A model generated the notes under the pieces. It had not been told where the DNA came from. It saw only the letters and a list, made by a program, of their open reading frames with translations, and did no database searches. This document shows positions 19,251 to 28,023 of a stretch of DNA of 45,177 nt, piece after piece. How positions within the stretch are numbered: position 1 is the stretch's first letter; each line of letters begins with the position of its first letter. This stretch comes from Oscillospiraceae bacterium. Its GTDB lineage: Bacteria > Bacillota > Clostridia > Oscillospirales > Oscillospiraceae. A program made the position numbers and the translations under genes. Location of the stretch: the NCBI GenBank assembly GCA_021202795.1, contig JAJQCH010000082.1:1-45177 (forward strand). The letters are read 5' to 3'.

Positions 19251-20462
19251 ATGATAGAGAAGGAAAAATACACGGCGGCAGAAGTACTGTTTTTTATCAC
19301 TTGGACGCTTTACTCGGCTTCCTCCTTTATACTGGGGTCGGAGCTGGCAATTACTTGTGATCTGGATGCGCTGCAGGAGGCTATTTCCTATGCTTCGCTG
19401 TTGCTTCTGCTGATCTCCCTGCTTTTGCTGGACCGTTATACGAAAACTGAGATCATAAAATACCTGGTATTTTTAGCGGTAATTTTTCTCGTTGAAATCA
19501 CCATCACAGATCGGGCGCTGCTGATATATGTCTTTTTCATGATACTTGCGCAGCATATCGACGTTGAAAAGCTGCTGCGGTATGATATCAAGCTGAAGGT
19601 CTGTATGCTCGTCGTTATCGTGGGGATGTGCGCGGTCGGGATAACGGACAATTACACTGCCGTGATAAACGGAAACTATAAGCAGGCCTGGGGATTTCAG
19701 CACCCCAACACCTTCACCTGCTATGTGCTGACCATCCTTGTGGAGTGGCTGTGTGTCCGCTATGGGAAAATGAAGTGGTATGAATGGCTGCTCGTGATTG
19801 GATGCGCGTTGGCTGTTGAGCATATTGGCGGAGGGCGGTCCTCCGTATATACCTTTGCGGTTATTTTCCTGCTCTTTGTGCTAGCTGCGGTGGTGCCGAA
19901 GCTGTTTTATACAAAGCCCGTAAAACTCGCCTTCACGGTAGTTACGCCTCTGTTGGCCGCACTGAGTTTCCTGGCAGTCTGGCTGTATGACCGGGGCAAT
20001 GCGTTTGCAATCAAGCTGAATTCTATATTGACCACGCGGATTTCTTCGGCGTCAAGGTTTTTGAATACATATGACCTGAAATTATTCGGGCAGGAGATCG
20101 AGTATATAGGTACACGGCAGGCCCAGCTTGAGGGGGTGTCGTCTAATATACTTGACAATGCTTATATTCACTGTGCTCTCAGCTGGGGCATTCTGATTTT
20201 TGCTGCTATCATTATCGCCTATTGTGTTATGCTGCGGAAGTTTTTGAAAAACAAGCAGGTTAATATGGCGCTGTTTAGTCTGTTTTTTATCCTGATTGGG
20301 ATTGCTGAAGCGTATATGTTCAATGCGATATACAATCTGTCGTTTCTTTGTCTGCTGGGCGCGTTTGATAAAACAGGTGTGGAGAAAGCCAAGGTTTGTT
20401 ATAATCGATCCCGATGGAGCAGACGCTTAAGATCAAGGCGAAGTCAGGTGATGGATAAATGA
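19251..20462 (+). CDS. Wzy-like polysaccharide polymerase, multi-pass membrane protein
   Basis: About 10 hydrophobic segments; the loop with QHPNTFTCYVLTILVEW resembles O-antigen polymerase/ligase proteins; located just upstream of a flippase. Confidence 0.75.
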   Translation: MIEKEKYTAAEVLFFITWTLYSASSFILGSELAITCDLDALQEAISYASLLLLLISLLLLDRYTKTEIIKYLVFLAVIFLVEITITDRALLIYVFFMILAQHIDVEKLLRYDIKLKVCMLVVIVGMCAVGITDNYTAVINGNYKQAWGFQHPNTFTCYVLTILVEWLCVRYGKMKWYEWLLVIGCALAVEHIGGGRSSVYTFAVIFLLFVLAAVVPKLFYTKPVKLAFTVVTPLLAALSFLAVWLYDRGNAFAIKLNSILTTRISSASRFLNTYDLKLFGQEIEYIGTRQAQLEGVSSNILDNAYIHCALSWGILIFAAIIIAYCVMLRKFLKNKQVNMALFSLFFILIGIAEAYMFNAIYNLSFLCLLGAFDKTGVEKAKVCYNRSRWSRRLRSRRSQVMDK

Positions 20463-21940
20463 GCTCCAAACTGCTAAAACCGGACGGGGCGAAAAGTAAT
20501 TTTGCGTTTCAGGGTCTCTACAAGACGTTGGTACTTGTGGTCCCGCTTATCGTTTCGCCTTATCTGACGAGAACCTTGGGAAGCACCTCTTTAGGTGTTT
20601 ACACATACACCTACTCCATAGCGTATTATTTTGTGATCATTGCCATGCTTGGGATAGACAAGTATGGGCGGCGGATTATAGCCCTGCGAAGATATGACAG
20701 GGTAGTCCTCAGGAAAACCTTCTGGAGCCTGTATCTCATTCACTTTATCGCGTCTGTGTTCATGCTGGCGGCGTATTTAGTCTATGTGCTTCTGATTTGC
20801 AAAAGCGATGTAGATGTTGCTCTGGTCCAGGCTATTTACGTTTTTTCAGCGGCGCTTGATATTATATGGCTGTTTTATGGCTTGGAAAAGTCCAGGTTCG
20901 TGGCAATCAGAAATGCGATTGTCAAGCTGGTGGAAACAGTCTGTATTTTCTGCTTTGTGCACGATCCTTCGGATGTTCTTATATACACCATCATCATGTG
21001 CGTGTCAACCTGTCTGGGCCATGTCGTCGTGATGCCACAGGTGCTGGCGGTGCTCCCTCCGATTCATGTGACAAAGGAGGATATGCGGGAGCATATTAAG
21101 CCGCTGCTTACCCTGTTTTTGGCGGTGATTGCGGTGTCGCTCTATACGGTGTTTGATAAGACACTTCTGGGGCTTTTGTCTACCAAGGATAATGTGGCGT
21201 TCTATGAGTATTCCGATAAAATTGTCAGGGTTCCAATAACCTTTATTGCAATGATTGGGACAGTCTTATTCCCAAGATCGTGTCGATATGCCGAAGAAAA
21301 TAATTTTGGAAAACTAAGCGAAAATTTCAGTATTTGCTTGACGGTAGCCAGCTTTATTGGTTTTGCGGCCTCGTTTGGCATTGCTTCTGTGGCTGATTCG
21401 TTTGCAGTGTTGTACTATGGAGAGGATTTCGCTGTTTGCGGCTCAGTGATGGTAAGTATGTGTCCGCTTATCCTGGTCATAGGGCTGGGAGACGCTGTTC
21501 GAAGCTGCTATATTTATCCGCTTAAACACGATTCCACGATGGTAAAAATAGTCACTATAAACGCTGTCGTCAATCTAATACTTTCAGCGTTGCTGATTCC
21601 TGTGCTTGGTATTTATGGCGCGGTGATAGGAACGGTTTCAGCAGAACTGACTGGTTTCTGTCTTCAGATATGGCTATACAGAAAATATGTTTCCGTTAAA
21701 GATTATGTGACCGCCGCACTTCCATTCCTCGTGATTGGTGTGATCATGTACGCGGGCGTAAAGCTTGTGGCGCACTATATTGACGGCAGTATAGTAGCAT
21801 TGATAGTGCAGGTTGCCGTTGGCGCGGTGATTTACTGCGGGCTGTCTTTTGTTTATGGGTACTTCATGAACGATACCACCAAAGGTATGCTCCAAAGCGT
21901 TTTCAGCGCCCTGAAAAAGAGGATCCGCCGCGCGGGGTAA
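20459..21940 (+). CDS. Wzx-like oligosaccharide flippase (MATE/PST superfamily)
   Basis: NFAFQGLYKTLVLVVPLIVSPYLTRTLGSTSLGVYTYTYSIAYYFVIIAMLGIDKYGRR, typical PST flippase N-terminus. Confidence 0.92.
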   Translation: MSSKLLKPDGAKSNFAFQGLYKTLVLVVPLIVSPYLTRTLGSTSLGVYTYTYSIAYYFVIIAMLGIDKYGRRIIALRRYDRVVLRKTFWSLYLIHFIASVFMLAAYLVYVLLICKSDVDVALVQAIYVFSAALDIIWLFYGLEKSRFVAIRNAIVKLVETVCIFCFVHDPSDVLIYTIIMCVSTCLGHVVVMPQVLAVLPPIHVTKEDMREHIKPLLTLFLAVIAVSLYTVFDKTLLGLLSTKDNVAFYEYSDKIVRVPITFIAMIGTVLFPRSCRYAEENNFGKLSENFSICLTVASFIGFAASFGIASVADSFAVLYYGEDFAVCGSVMVSMCPLILVIGLGDAVRSCYIYPLKHDSTMVKIVTINAVVNLILSALLIPVLGIYGAVIGTVSAELTGFCLQIWLYRKYVSVKDYVTAALPFLVIGVIMYAGVKLVAHYIDGSIVALIVQVAVGAVIYCGLSFVYGYFMNDTTKGMLQSVFSALKKRIRRAG

Positions 21941-22046
21941 TGCCCCTTTCGTCAAAACCACCCAAAACACCCCGGTTCCATGCGCCAAAACACAACCAAT
22001 TTCAACAAAATGCTCAAAATCGGCCCCCAAAACTGTTAAAAGTGCC

Positions 22047-22075
22047 TTGACAAATCCTTTCAAGAGGTTTATAGT
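22047..22075 (+). promoter_or_regulatory. Near-consensus SigA promoter for amt-PII
   Basis: TTGACA (22047-22052), 17-nt spacer, TATAGT (22070-22075). Confidence 0.75.
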
Positions 22076-22085
22076 GCAATCATTG

Positions 22086-22136
22086 AAACGGCAAGGACGT
22101 CGCAGCAATTACTGTGACGTCCTTGCCGTTTTCTAT
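22086..22136 (+). promoter_or_regulatory. 20-bp leader hairpin followed by T-rich tract (attenuator or terminator-like)
   Basis: AAACGGCAAGGACGTCGCAG-caatta-CTGTGACGTCCTTGCCGTTT, 20 bp with one G-U, followed by TCTATTTTT. Confidence 0.75.
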
Positions 22137-22204
22137 TTTTCCCGTCTGTATGTGTCTGCATATGGGAAGCACGAGATCAACATCATCAAAGGAGGAGTAT
22201 AACA

Positions 22205-23989
22205 ATGACACAAGAAATCATTGAAGGAGTGCAAGAAGTTGTTTCCGGCACTACGTTCGGCGTCTGGTTCCTGATCGGCGCGGCGCTGGTGTTCTGGATG
22301 CAGGCCGGCTTCGCCATGGTGGAGAGCGGCTTCGCCAGAGCCAAGAACACCGGCAACATCCTGATGAAGAACCTGATGGACTTCTGCATTGGCACGGTGA
22401 TGTTCATCCTCATCGGCTTCAGCCTGCTGCTGGGGGAGGATATGCTGGGAATCATCGGCAAGCCTGGGTTTGACATCTTCACCGACTATGCAAACTTCGA
22501 CTGGTCAAACTTCGTCTTTAACCTGGTGTTCTGCGCCACCACTGCCACCATCGTCTCCGGCGCTATGGCCGAGCGCACCAAGTTCTCGTCCTACTGCGTT
22601 TATTCCGCCATTATATCCGCGATCATCTACCCCATCGAGGCCCACTGGGTCTGGGGCGGCGGCTGGCTGGCTCAGATCGGCTTCCACGATTTCGCCGGTT
22701 CCGTCGCCATCCATATGGTCGGCGGCGTGTGCGCCCTGATCGGCGCGGCCATGGTCGGCCCCCGTATCGGCAAGTTCGTCCGGGATAAGAACGGCAAGGT
22801 GACAAAGGTTCACGCCTTCCCCGGCCACAACATCGCCATCGGCGCCCTGGGCGTTTTCATCCTCTGGCTTGGCTGGTACGGCTTCAACGGCGCCGCCGCC
22901 ACATCTGTGGAGCAGCTCGGCTCCATCTTCCTGACCACTACCGTCGCCCCCGCCGTGGCCACCGTGGTCTGCATGATTTTCACCTGGCTGAAATACGGCA
23001 AGCCCGATGTTTCTATGTGCCTGAACGCGGCATTGGCCGGTCTTGTGGGCATCACCGCCGGGTGCGACGTGATGGACTGCTTCGGCGCGATTATGGTTGG
23101 CATTGTTTCCGGCCTGCTGGTGGTGTTCGGCGTGTGGCTGCTGGACTATAAGCTCCACATCGACGACCCCGTGGGCGCTGTGGCCGTCCACTGCTTCAAC
23201 GGCATCTGGGGCGGCCTGGCCGTGGGCCTGTTCGCTACCACCTCCGCTCCCGGCAACGACAGCGTTGTGGGCCTGTTCTATGGCGGCGGCCTCTCCTGCC
23301 TGGGCATCCAGCTTCTGGGTGTGGTCGCTATCATCGCCTGGACTGCCGTTACCATTTCCCTGTTCTTCCTGCTGCTGAAAAAGACCATGGGTCTGCGTGT
23401 CAGCCCGGAGGATGAAATCACCGGCCTGGACATCAGTGAACACGGCCTGGTCAGCGCTTACGCCGACTTCATGCCTGCCATGGGCGCTGGCGTCGCCTCC
23501 ATCGGCACCGTCACCGCCGAGCCTGCTGCTCCCGCTCCGGCTGCCGCCGCCCCCGCTCCTGTGTCTGTGGATGACGCGGTACCCGTTCAGGTGCGCTCTC
23601 CCAAGCCTGTGGCCAGCGATTCCGATGTGAAGCTGACGAACGTCACCATCCTGCTCCATCAGGAGAAGTTCGAGGATCTCAAGGCCGCCATGATGGGCAT
23701 CGGCATCACCGGCATGACTGTTACCAACGTCATGGGCTGCGGCGTCCAGAAGGGCAAGCCCGAATATTACCGCGGCGTTGCCCAAGACATCACCCTCCTG
23801 CCTCGTATGCAGGTGGAGATCGTGGTCAGCAAGGTTCCCGTTCAGACCGTTGTGGACACCGCCAAGCAGGTGCTGTATACCGGCCATATCGGCGACGGCA
23901 AGATATTCATCTACAACGTAGAGAATGTCATCAAGGTTCGCACCGGCGAGGAAGGCTATGCCGCTCTCCAGGACGTGGAGCAGTTCTAA
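22205..23989 (+). CDS. amtB: Ammonium transporter with C-terminal P-II (GlnB/GlnK) domain fusion
   Basis: Amt core: GFAMVESGFARAKNTGNILMKNLMDF...AIHMVGGVCALIGAAMVGPRIG...NAALAGLVGITAGCDVM. Ala/Pro linker, then P-II: VTILLHQEKFEDLKAAMMGIGITGMTVTNVMGCGVQKGKPEYYRGV...LLPRMQVEIVVS...GDGKIFIYNVENVIKVRTGEEG. Confidence 0.95.
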   Translation: MTQEIIEGVQEVVSGTTFGVWFLIGAALVFWMQAGFAMVESGFARAKNTGNILMKNLMDFCIGTVMFILIGFSLLLGEDMLGIIGKPGFDIFTDYANFDWSNFVFNLVFCATTATIVSGAMAERTKFSSYCVYSAIISAIIYPIEAHWVWGGGWLAQIGFHDFAGSVAIHMVGGVCALIGAAMVGPRIGKFVRDKNGKVTKVHAFPGHNIAIGALGVFILWLGWYGFNGAAATSVEQLGSIFLTTTVAPAVATVVCMIFTWLKYGKPDVSMCLNAALAGLVGITAGCDVMDCFGAIMVGIVSGLLVVFGVWLLDYKLHIDDPVGAVAVHCFNGIWGGLAVGLFATTSAPGNDSVVGLFYGGGLSCLGIQLLGVVAIIAWTAVTISLFFLLLKKTMGLRVSPEDEITGLDISEHGLVSAYADFMPAMGAGVASIGTVTAEPAAPAPAAAAPAPVSVDDAVPVQVRSPKPVASDSDVKLTNVTILLHQEKFEDLKAAMMGIGITGMTVTNVMGCGVQKGKPEYYRGVAQDITLLPRMQVEIVVSKVPVQTVVDTAKQVLYTGHIGDGKIFIYNVENVIKVRTGEEGYAALQDVEQF

Positions 23990-24048
23990 TTCATTGATAA
24001 TCCTCAAATCAGTATAGATTCAGACGTTTCTCCTTTCAGTAGTATGGG

Positions 24049-24074
24049 CCGCCCCAGGGTTTTCCCTGGGGCGG
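24049..24074 (+). terminator. Hairpin terminator after amt-PII
   Basis: CCGCCCCAGGG-tttt-CCCTGGGGCGG, 11-bp perfect stem; the downstream T-tract is weak. Confidence 0.6.
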
Positions 24075-24119
24075 TTCATCATGTTCTTTCATGCTTTGCA
24101 GATTTTGAGAAAAATGCAT

Positions 24120-24171
24120 CCCCCTGACAATCTTGCCCGATTATGCGCGGCGAGAGGATTATGTCAGGGGG
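24120..24171 (-). terminator. Possible terminator of the lpd operon
   Basis: Inverted arms CCCCCTGACA (24120-24129) and TGTCAGGGGG (24162-24171). On the minus strand the distal arm is followed by ATGCATTTTT. Confidence 0.45.
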
Positions 24172-24206
24172 TGATATTTTGTCAGGGGGTGATATTTTGT
24201 CAGGGG
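24163..24206. repeat. 18-bp tandem repeat, about 2.4 copies
   Basis: GTCAGGGGGTGATATTTT at 24163-24180 and 24181-24198, then partial GTCAGGGG at 24199-24206. Confidence 0.9.
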
Positions 24207-24231
24207 CGTGTTGATGGTTTTAAAAGGGGTA

Positions 24232-25623
24232 CTATTTTTTCTCCAGCTTTCCGCACAAATCATGGAGCGCGTCAGTCAGGGCCTCCTCATAGGTGGGGTG
24301 TGGGCGCATGGTATGAAGAAGCTGGCGGGCGGTCAGACGATCGGCGATGGCGCCGCTGAGCTGGGAGATCATGTCCGTGCTGTTCAGGCACATCAAATGC
24401 GCCCCCAAAAGCTCGCCGGTCTCGGCGTTGGCCACCAGCTTCATAAAGCTGCGGCCCGCCTCCGCCAGCAGGGTGCGGGCGTTGCCGCCCATGACGCATT
24501 TGCCCACCTTCACCGGGATGCCTGCGGCCTTGGCCTCCGCCTCCGTCAGGCCCACGGTGGCGATTTCAGGCCGGCAGTAGATGCAGCTCGGCACCAGGTC
24601 AAGGTCGGTGGCGTTCTCCACACCGCAGAGCATTTCCACGCAGGCCGTCCCCTGGGCTGCCGCTACATGGGCAAGCTGGTACCGGGAGGATACGTCTCCC
24701 ACGGCGTAGACGCCGGGGATACTGGTCTGAAACCGCCCGTCCACCCGCAGGCTCCGCCCGTCCGTCTCCGGCTTTATATCCTCCGCGAACAGTCCCTCAT
24801 AATAGGGCCGCCGCCCAATGGCGCAGAGAACGGCCTCCCCTGTGACGTCGCCGGATTTTCCCCTGGCGTCGAAGCAGACCCGCAGGCCGTCCTCAGCCCG
24901 CTCTACCCGTTCCACGGTGGCGTTGGTGAACACCTGCACGCCTTGCCTTTTCATGCCCATGGCAAGGTTTTGACCCAGTTCCCGGTCAAGGGTGGGGAGC
25001 AGCCGGTCAAGGCCCTCGATGATCGTCACCTGACAGCCCAGGTCGGCGTAGAAGGTGGCAAACTCCACCCCAATGACCCCGCCGCCGATGATGACGATGG
25101 AGCGGTACAGGTGGTCTGTTCCCTGCAAAAGCTCGTCGGAGGTCATGACGCCCTCCAGCTCCAGCCCCGGAATGGGGGGCCGGGCGGGTACGGAGCCGGT
25201 GGCGATAAGAATATTGTCCCCGGTGTAGCTGGCCGCGGTTCCGTCTGCCCCCGTCACCTGGACGGTGTGAGGCCCGGTGATCCGCCCCCGGCCCCGGAAC
25301 AGGGGAACCCTGGCGCTTTTCAGAAGATTTTCCACCCCGGCGGCCAATGTCTCCGACACATGGCGCTTATAGGCGAAAATCTCTCCCATATCCACCCGCG
25401 CTCCCTGGATATGAACGCCGATGTCTCCGCTGTGGACAGCGCTGTGATATACGTCCGAGGCGTGGAGCAGGGTCTTCGCCGGGACGCACCCCCGGTTCAG
25501 GCAGGTGCCGCCCGCCTCCCGGCTCTCCACTACGGCGGCCTTCATCCCAAGCTGAGCCGCCCGCAGAGCCGCGCTGTAGCCCCCCGGCCCGGCGCCGATG
25601 ACAATGAGCTGATAATCGTTCAT
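24232..25623 (-). CDS. lpdA: Dihydrolipoyl dehydrogenase
   Basis: IVIGAGPGGYSAALRAAQLGMKAAVVESREAGGTCLNRGCVPAKTLLHASD (FAD site and redox disulfide), IIGGGVIGVEFATFYADLG, AHPTYEEAL-like C-terminus (RPHPTYEEALTDALHDL). Confidence 0.96.
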   Translation of the reverse strand: MNDYQLIVIGAGPGGYSAALRAAQLGMKAAVVESREAGGTCLNRGCVPAKTLLHASDVYHSAVHSGDIGVHIQGARVDMGEIFAYKRHVSETLAAGVENLLKSARVPLFRGRGRITGPHTVQVTGADGTAASYTGDNILIATGSVPARPPIPGLELEGVMTSDELLQGTDHLYRSIVIIGGGVIGVEFATFYADLGCQVTIIEGLDRLLPTLDRELGQNLAMGMKRQGVQVFTNATVERVERAEDGLRVCFDARGKSGDVTGEAVLCAIGRRPYYEGLFAEDIKPETDGRSLRVDGRFQTSIPGVYAVGDVSSRYQLAHVAAAQGTACVEMLCGVENATDLDLVPSCIYCRPEIATVGLTEAEAKAAGIPVKVGKCVMGGNARTLLAEAGRSFMKLVANAETGELLGAHLMCLNSTDMISQLSGAIADRLTARQLLHTMRPHPTYEEALTDALHDLCGKLEKK

Positions 25624-25642
25624 GGATGATGCTCCTCAGAAA

Positions 25643-26623
25643 TCAGAAGTTTTGCGCCTCCAAAAGGGCGCATATATCCGCGCTGTGGGGGACGCGGGCG
25701 GCGGTGATTTTTTCCTCCATCTCCGGCAGAACGAAACGGCAGCCGGTCAGGGCCGTCTCCAGCCGGGCGGAAAGCTCCCATTCCATGGCGTCCGTCCAGA
25801 CGGAGCAGTGCCGGATGACGCCGTTTTCCGCGGCCAGCTCCAGCCCCAGCTCCCCCCAGGGCCAGCGCCCCTGACAGGAGACGTCAAAGGGCAGCCGGGG
25901 GCCAAAGCACCAGCCCCAGCTCTGGTTCCTCTGGAAAAAGCCGTGGATGGCAGCCTCATCCAGCCGCTCCGGCGGCACCGGCGTTATCGGCAGGCCGTAC
26001 ACTCTCCCGAAGGCCAGGGCCAGGGCCTCCCGCAGGGCGGGAACGGTGATGTCCGGCTGTATATCCGCCAGATTTACCACCCTGGCCCGGACGGAATCCA
26101 CCCCCTTGGCCTCAAGCTTGGCGGGGGAGGGGTTCAGGTACTGGCCCATTTTCTCCCTGTCCACCTGCACCAGCAGGGTGCCGTGGTGATAGGAGCGGCC
26201 ACGGTTGTGATAAAAGGCGCTGCCGGAAAATTTCTTTCCCGCCGCCGTCAGGTCGTTCCGGCCCGACAGAACCGCCGGGACGCCCAGACTCTGGCAGGCG
26301 GTCAGGATGACCTCCGTCTGCTTTTTCAGGTCATAGTCCGCCGTGGGGAGCAGAAAGGTGAAGTTCAGGTTTCCCAAATCATGGAACACCGCCCCGCCCC
26401 CGGAGAGGCGGCGGGCCAGGGTGCCGCCGTCCTCTTCCAGGCGGGACACCCGGCACTCCTTCCAGGCGTTCTGGTTCCGGCCAATGACCACCGTGTTCTG
26501 GTTCTGCCAGAGATATAAAATACACTCCCCCGGCTGAACCGTCTCCAAAAGCTGCTGCTCCACCGCCAGGTTGTAGTGGGGGTCGAAGCCGACCCCCTCA
26601 TACAGATACAGCCGCTCTGTCAT
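25643..26623 (-). CDS. lplA: Lipoate--protein ligase
   Basis: ILYLWQNQNTVVIGRNQNAWKECRVSRLEEDGGTLARRLSGGGAVFHDLGNLNFTF...GRNDLTAAGKKFSGSAFYHNRGRSYHHGTLLV. Confidence 0.95.
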   Translation of the reverse strand: MTERLYLYEGVGFDPHYNLAVEQQLLETVQPGECILYLWQNQNTVVIGRNQNAWKECRVSRLEEDGGTLARRLSGGGAVFHDLGNLNFTFLLPTADYDLKKQTEVILTACQSLGVPAVLSGRNDLTAAGKKFSGSAFYHNRGRSYHHGTLLVQVDREKMGQYLNPSPAKLEAKGVDSVRARVVNLADIQPDITVPALREALALAFGRVYGLPITPVPPERLDEAAIHGFFQRNQSWGWCFGPRLPFDVSCQGRWPWGELGLELAAENGVIRHCSVWTDAMEWELSARLETALTGCRFVLPEMEEKITAARVPHSADICALLEAQNF

Positions 26624-28023
26624 GCCTCTTCCCAGCGAAGGACGGGGTTTCTGGAGGCCCGCACCTCGTCCGGGCGGCCAATCTGGGCGTGATGGGGTGC
26701 GGCGCGCATATAATCCGGGTCTTTGTACCCCAGGTCGTAGAGCTTGCGGAATATCTCCGCCGCCCAGTCCAGGGTCTCCTTGCTCTCCGTCTCTGTCGGC
26801 TCCAGCATCAGGGCCTCGTGGACGATCAAGGGGAAGTACATGGTGGGCGGGTGCATCCCGTAGTCGATGAGGGATTTTGCCACGTCTAGGGCGGAGACAC
26901 CGGTAGCCTTTTTATACGGCCCCAGATCCAGCACAAACTCGTGCATACACACCCGGTCATAGGCGGGCTGGAAGGTACCCTTGATTTTCTCCATGAGGTA
27001 GTTGGCGTTCAGCACCGCGTTTTGAGCCGCCTCCGGGATGCCCTCCCGGCCCAGGCTCATGAGGTAGGTCAGCGCCCGAACCACAATCAGGAAGTTTCCC
27101 TGGAAAGAGCGCACCTGGATATGACCCGGCTCCTCCGCCAGGGCGGAGCGGGGCAGAAACTCCGCCAGAAAGGCTTTGCAGCCCACGGCGCCCGCCCCCG
27201 GCCCGCCGCCGCCGTGGGGGGTGGCGAAGGTCTTGTGCAGGTTCATGTGGATGCAGTCGAAGCCCATGTCTCCGGGCCGCACCACCCCCATGACCGCGTT
27301 CAGGTTGGCCCCGTCGTAATAGCACAGGCCCCCGGCCTGATGCACCAGGCGGGTGATCTCCAGAATATTTTCGTCAAAAAGGCCCACGGTGTTGGGGTTT
27401 GTGAGCATAAGCCCGGCGGTGTCCTCTCCCAGCACGGCCTTCAGGGCCTCGATGTCCACGCACCCGTCCGGGGCGGAGGGGACGTTCACCACCTGGTAGC
27501 CGCACATGGCGGCGGTGGCGGGGTTAGTGCCGTGGGCGGAATCGGGGATAATGATTTTCCTGCGCCCTGTGTCTCCCCGGCTGTCGTGGTACTGCTTAAT
27601 CAGCAGCACCCCGGTGAACTCCCCGTGGGCTCCGGCGGCGGGCTGGAAGGTCATGGCGTCCATGCCGGATATTTCGCAGAGATAGCGGGACGCGGTGTCC
27701 AGTACCTCCCGGCAGCCCTGCACCGCGCTCTCCGGGGCCAGGGGGTGTATGTCGGTGAAGCCCTCCAGGGCGGCCATGTCCTCGTCGATACGGGGGTTAT
27801 ATTTCATGGTGCAGGAGCCAAGGGGGTAGAAACCGCAGTTGACCCCGTGTACCTGCTGGTTCAGGGCTGTATAGTGGCGGGACAGATCCACCTCGCTGAC
27901 CTCCGGCAGGGCGGGGGGCGTCTGCCGCGCAAAGCCCTCCGGCAGGGAGACATAGTCCACATCGCACTTGCCCAGAATGTCGCACCGGCGGCCTGCGACG
28001 CTTTTTTCAAATATCAGCTTCAT
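26620..28023 (-). CDS. gcvPB: Glycine dehydrogenase (aminomethyl-transferring) subunit 2
   Basis: GFYPLGSCTMKYNPRIDEDMAALEGFTDIHPLAPESAVQG...NLHKTFATPHGGGGPGAGAVG, P-protein PLP lysine region. Confidence 0.96.
   Translation of the reverse strand: MKLIFEKSVAGRRCDILGKCDVDYVSLPEGFARQTPPALPEVSEVDLSRHYTALNQQVHGVNCGFYPLGSCTMKYNPRIDEDMAALEGFTDIHPLAPESAVQGCREVLDTASRYLCEISGMDAMTFQPAAGAHGEFTGVLLIKQYHDSRGDTGRRKIIIPDSAHGTNPATAAMCGYQVVNVPSAPDGCVDIEALKAVLGEDTAGLMLTNPNTVGLFDENILEITRLVHQAGGLCYYDGANLNAVMGVVRPGDMGFDCIHMNLHKTFATPHGGGGPGAGAVGCKAFLAEFLPRSALAEEPGHIQVRSFQGNFLIVVRALTYLMSLGREGIPEAAQNAVLNANYLMEKIKGTFQPAYDRVCMHEFVLDLGPYKKATGVSALDVAKSLIDYGMHPPTMYFPLIVHEALMLEPTETESKETLDWAAEIFRKLYDLGYKDPDYMRAAPHHAQIGRPDEVRASRNPVLRWEEA

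Noticed and set aside
22086-22131. Canonical ANTAR-type antiterminator upstream of amt
   Set aside because: Only one strong hairpin is present and its hexaloop (CAAUUA) lacks the expected A at position 1 and G at position 4.
22505-24007. 500-aa minus-strand ORF antisense to amt-PII
   Set aside because: His/Gly/Asp-rich mirror translation with no domain; the plus-strand gene is unambiguous.
24208-25629. 473-aa plus-strand ORF antisense to lpd
   Set aside because: lpd on the minus strand has full FAD, NAD and disulfide motifs; the antisense product has none.
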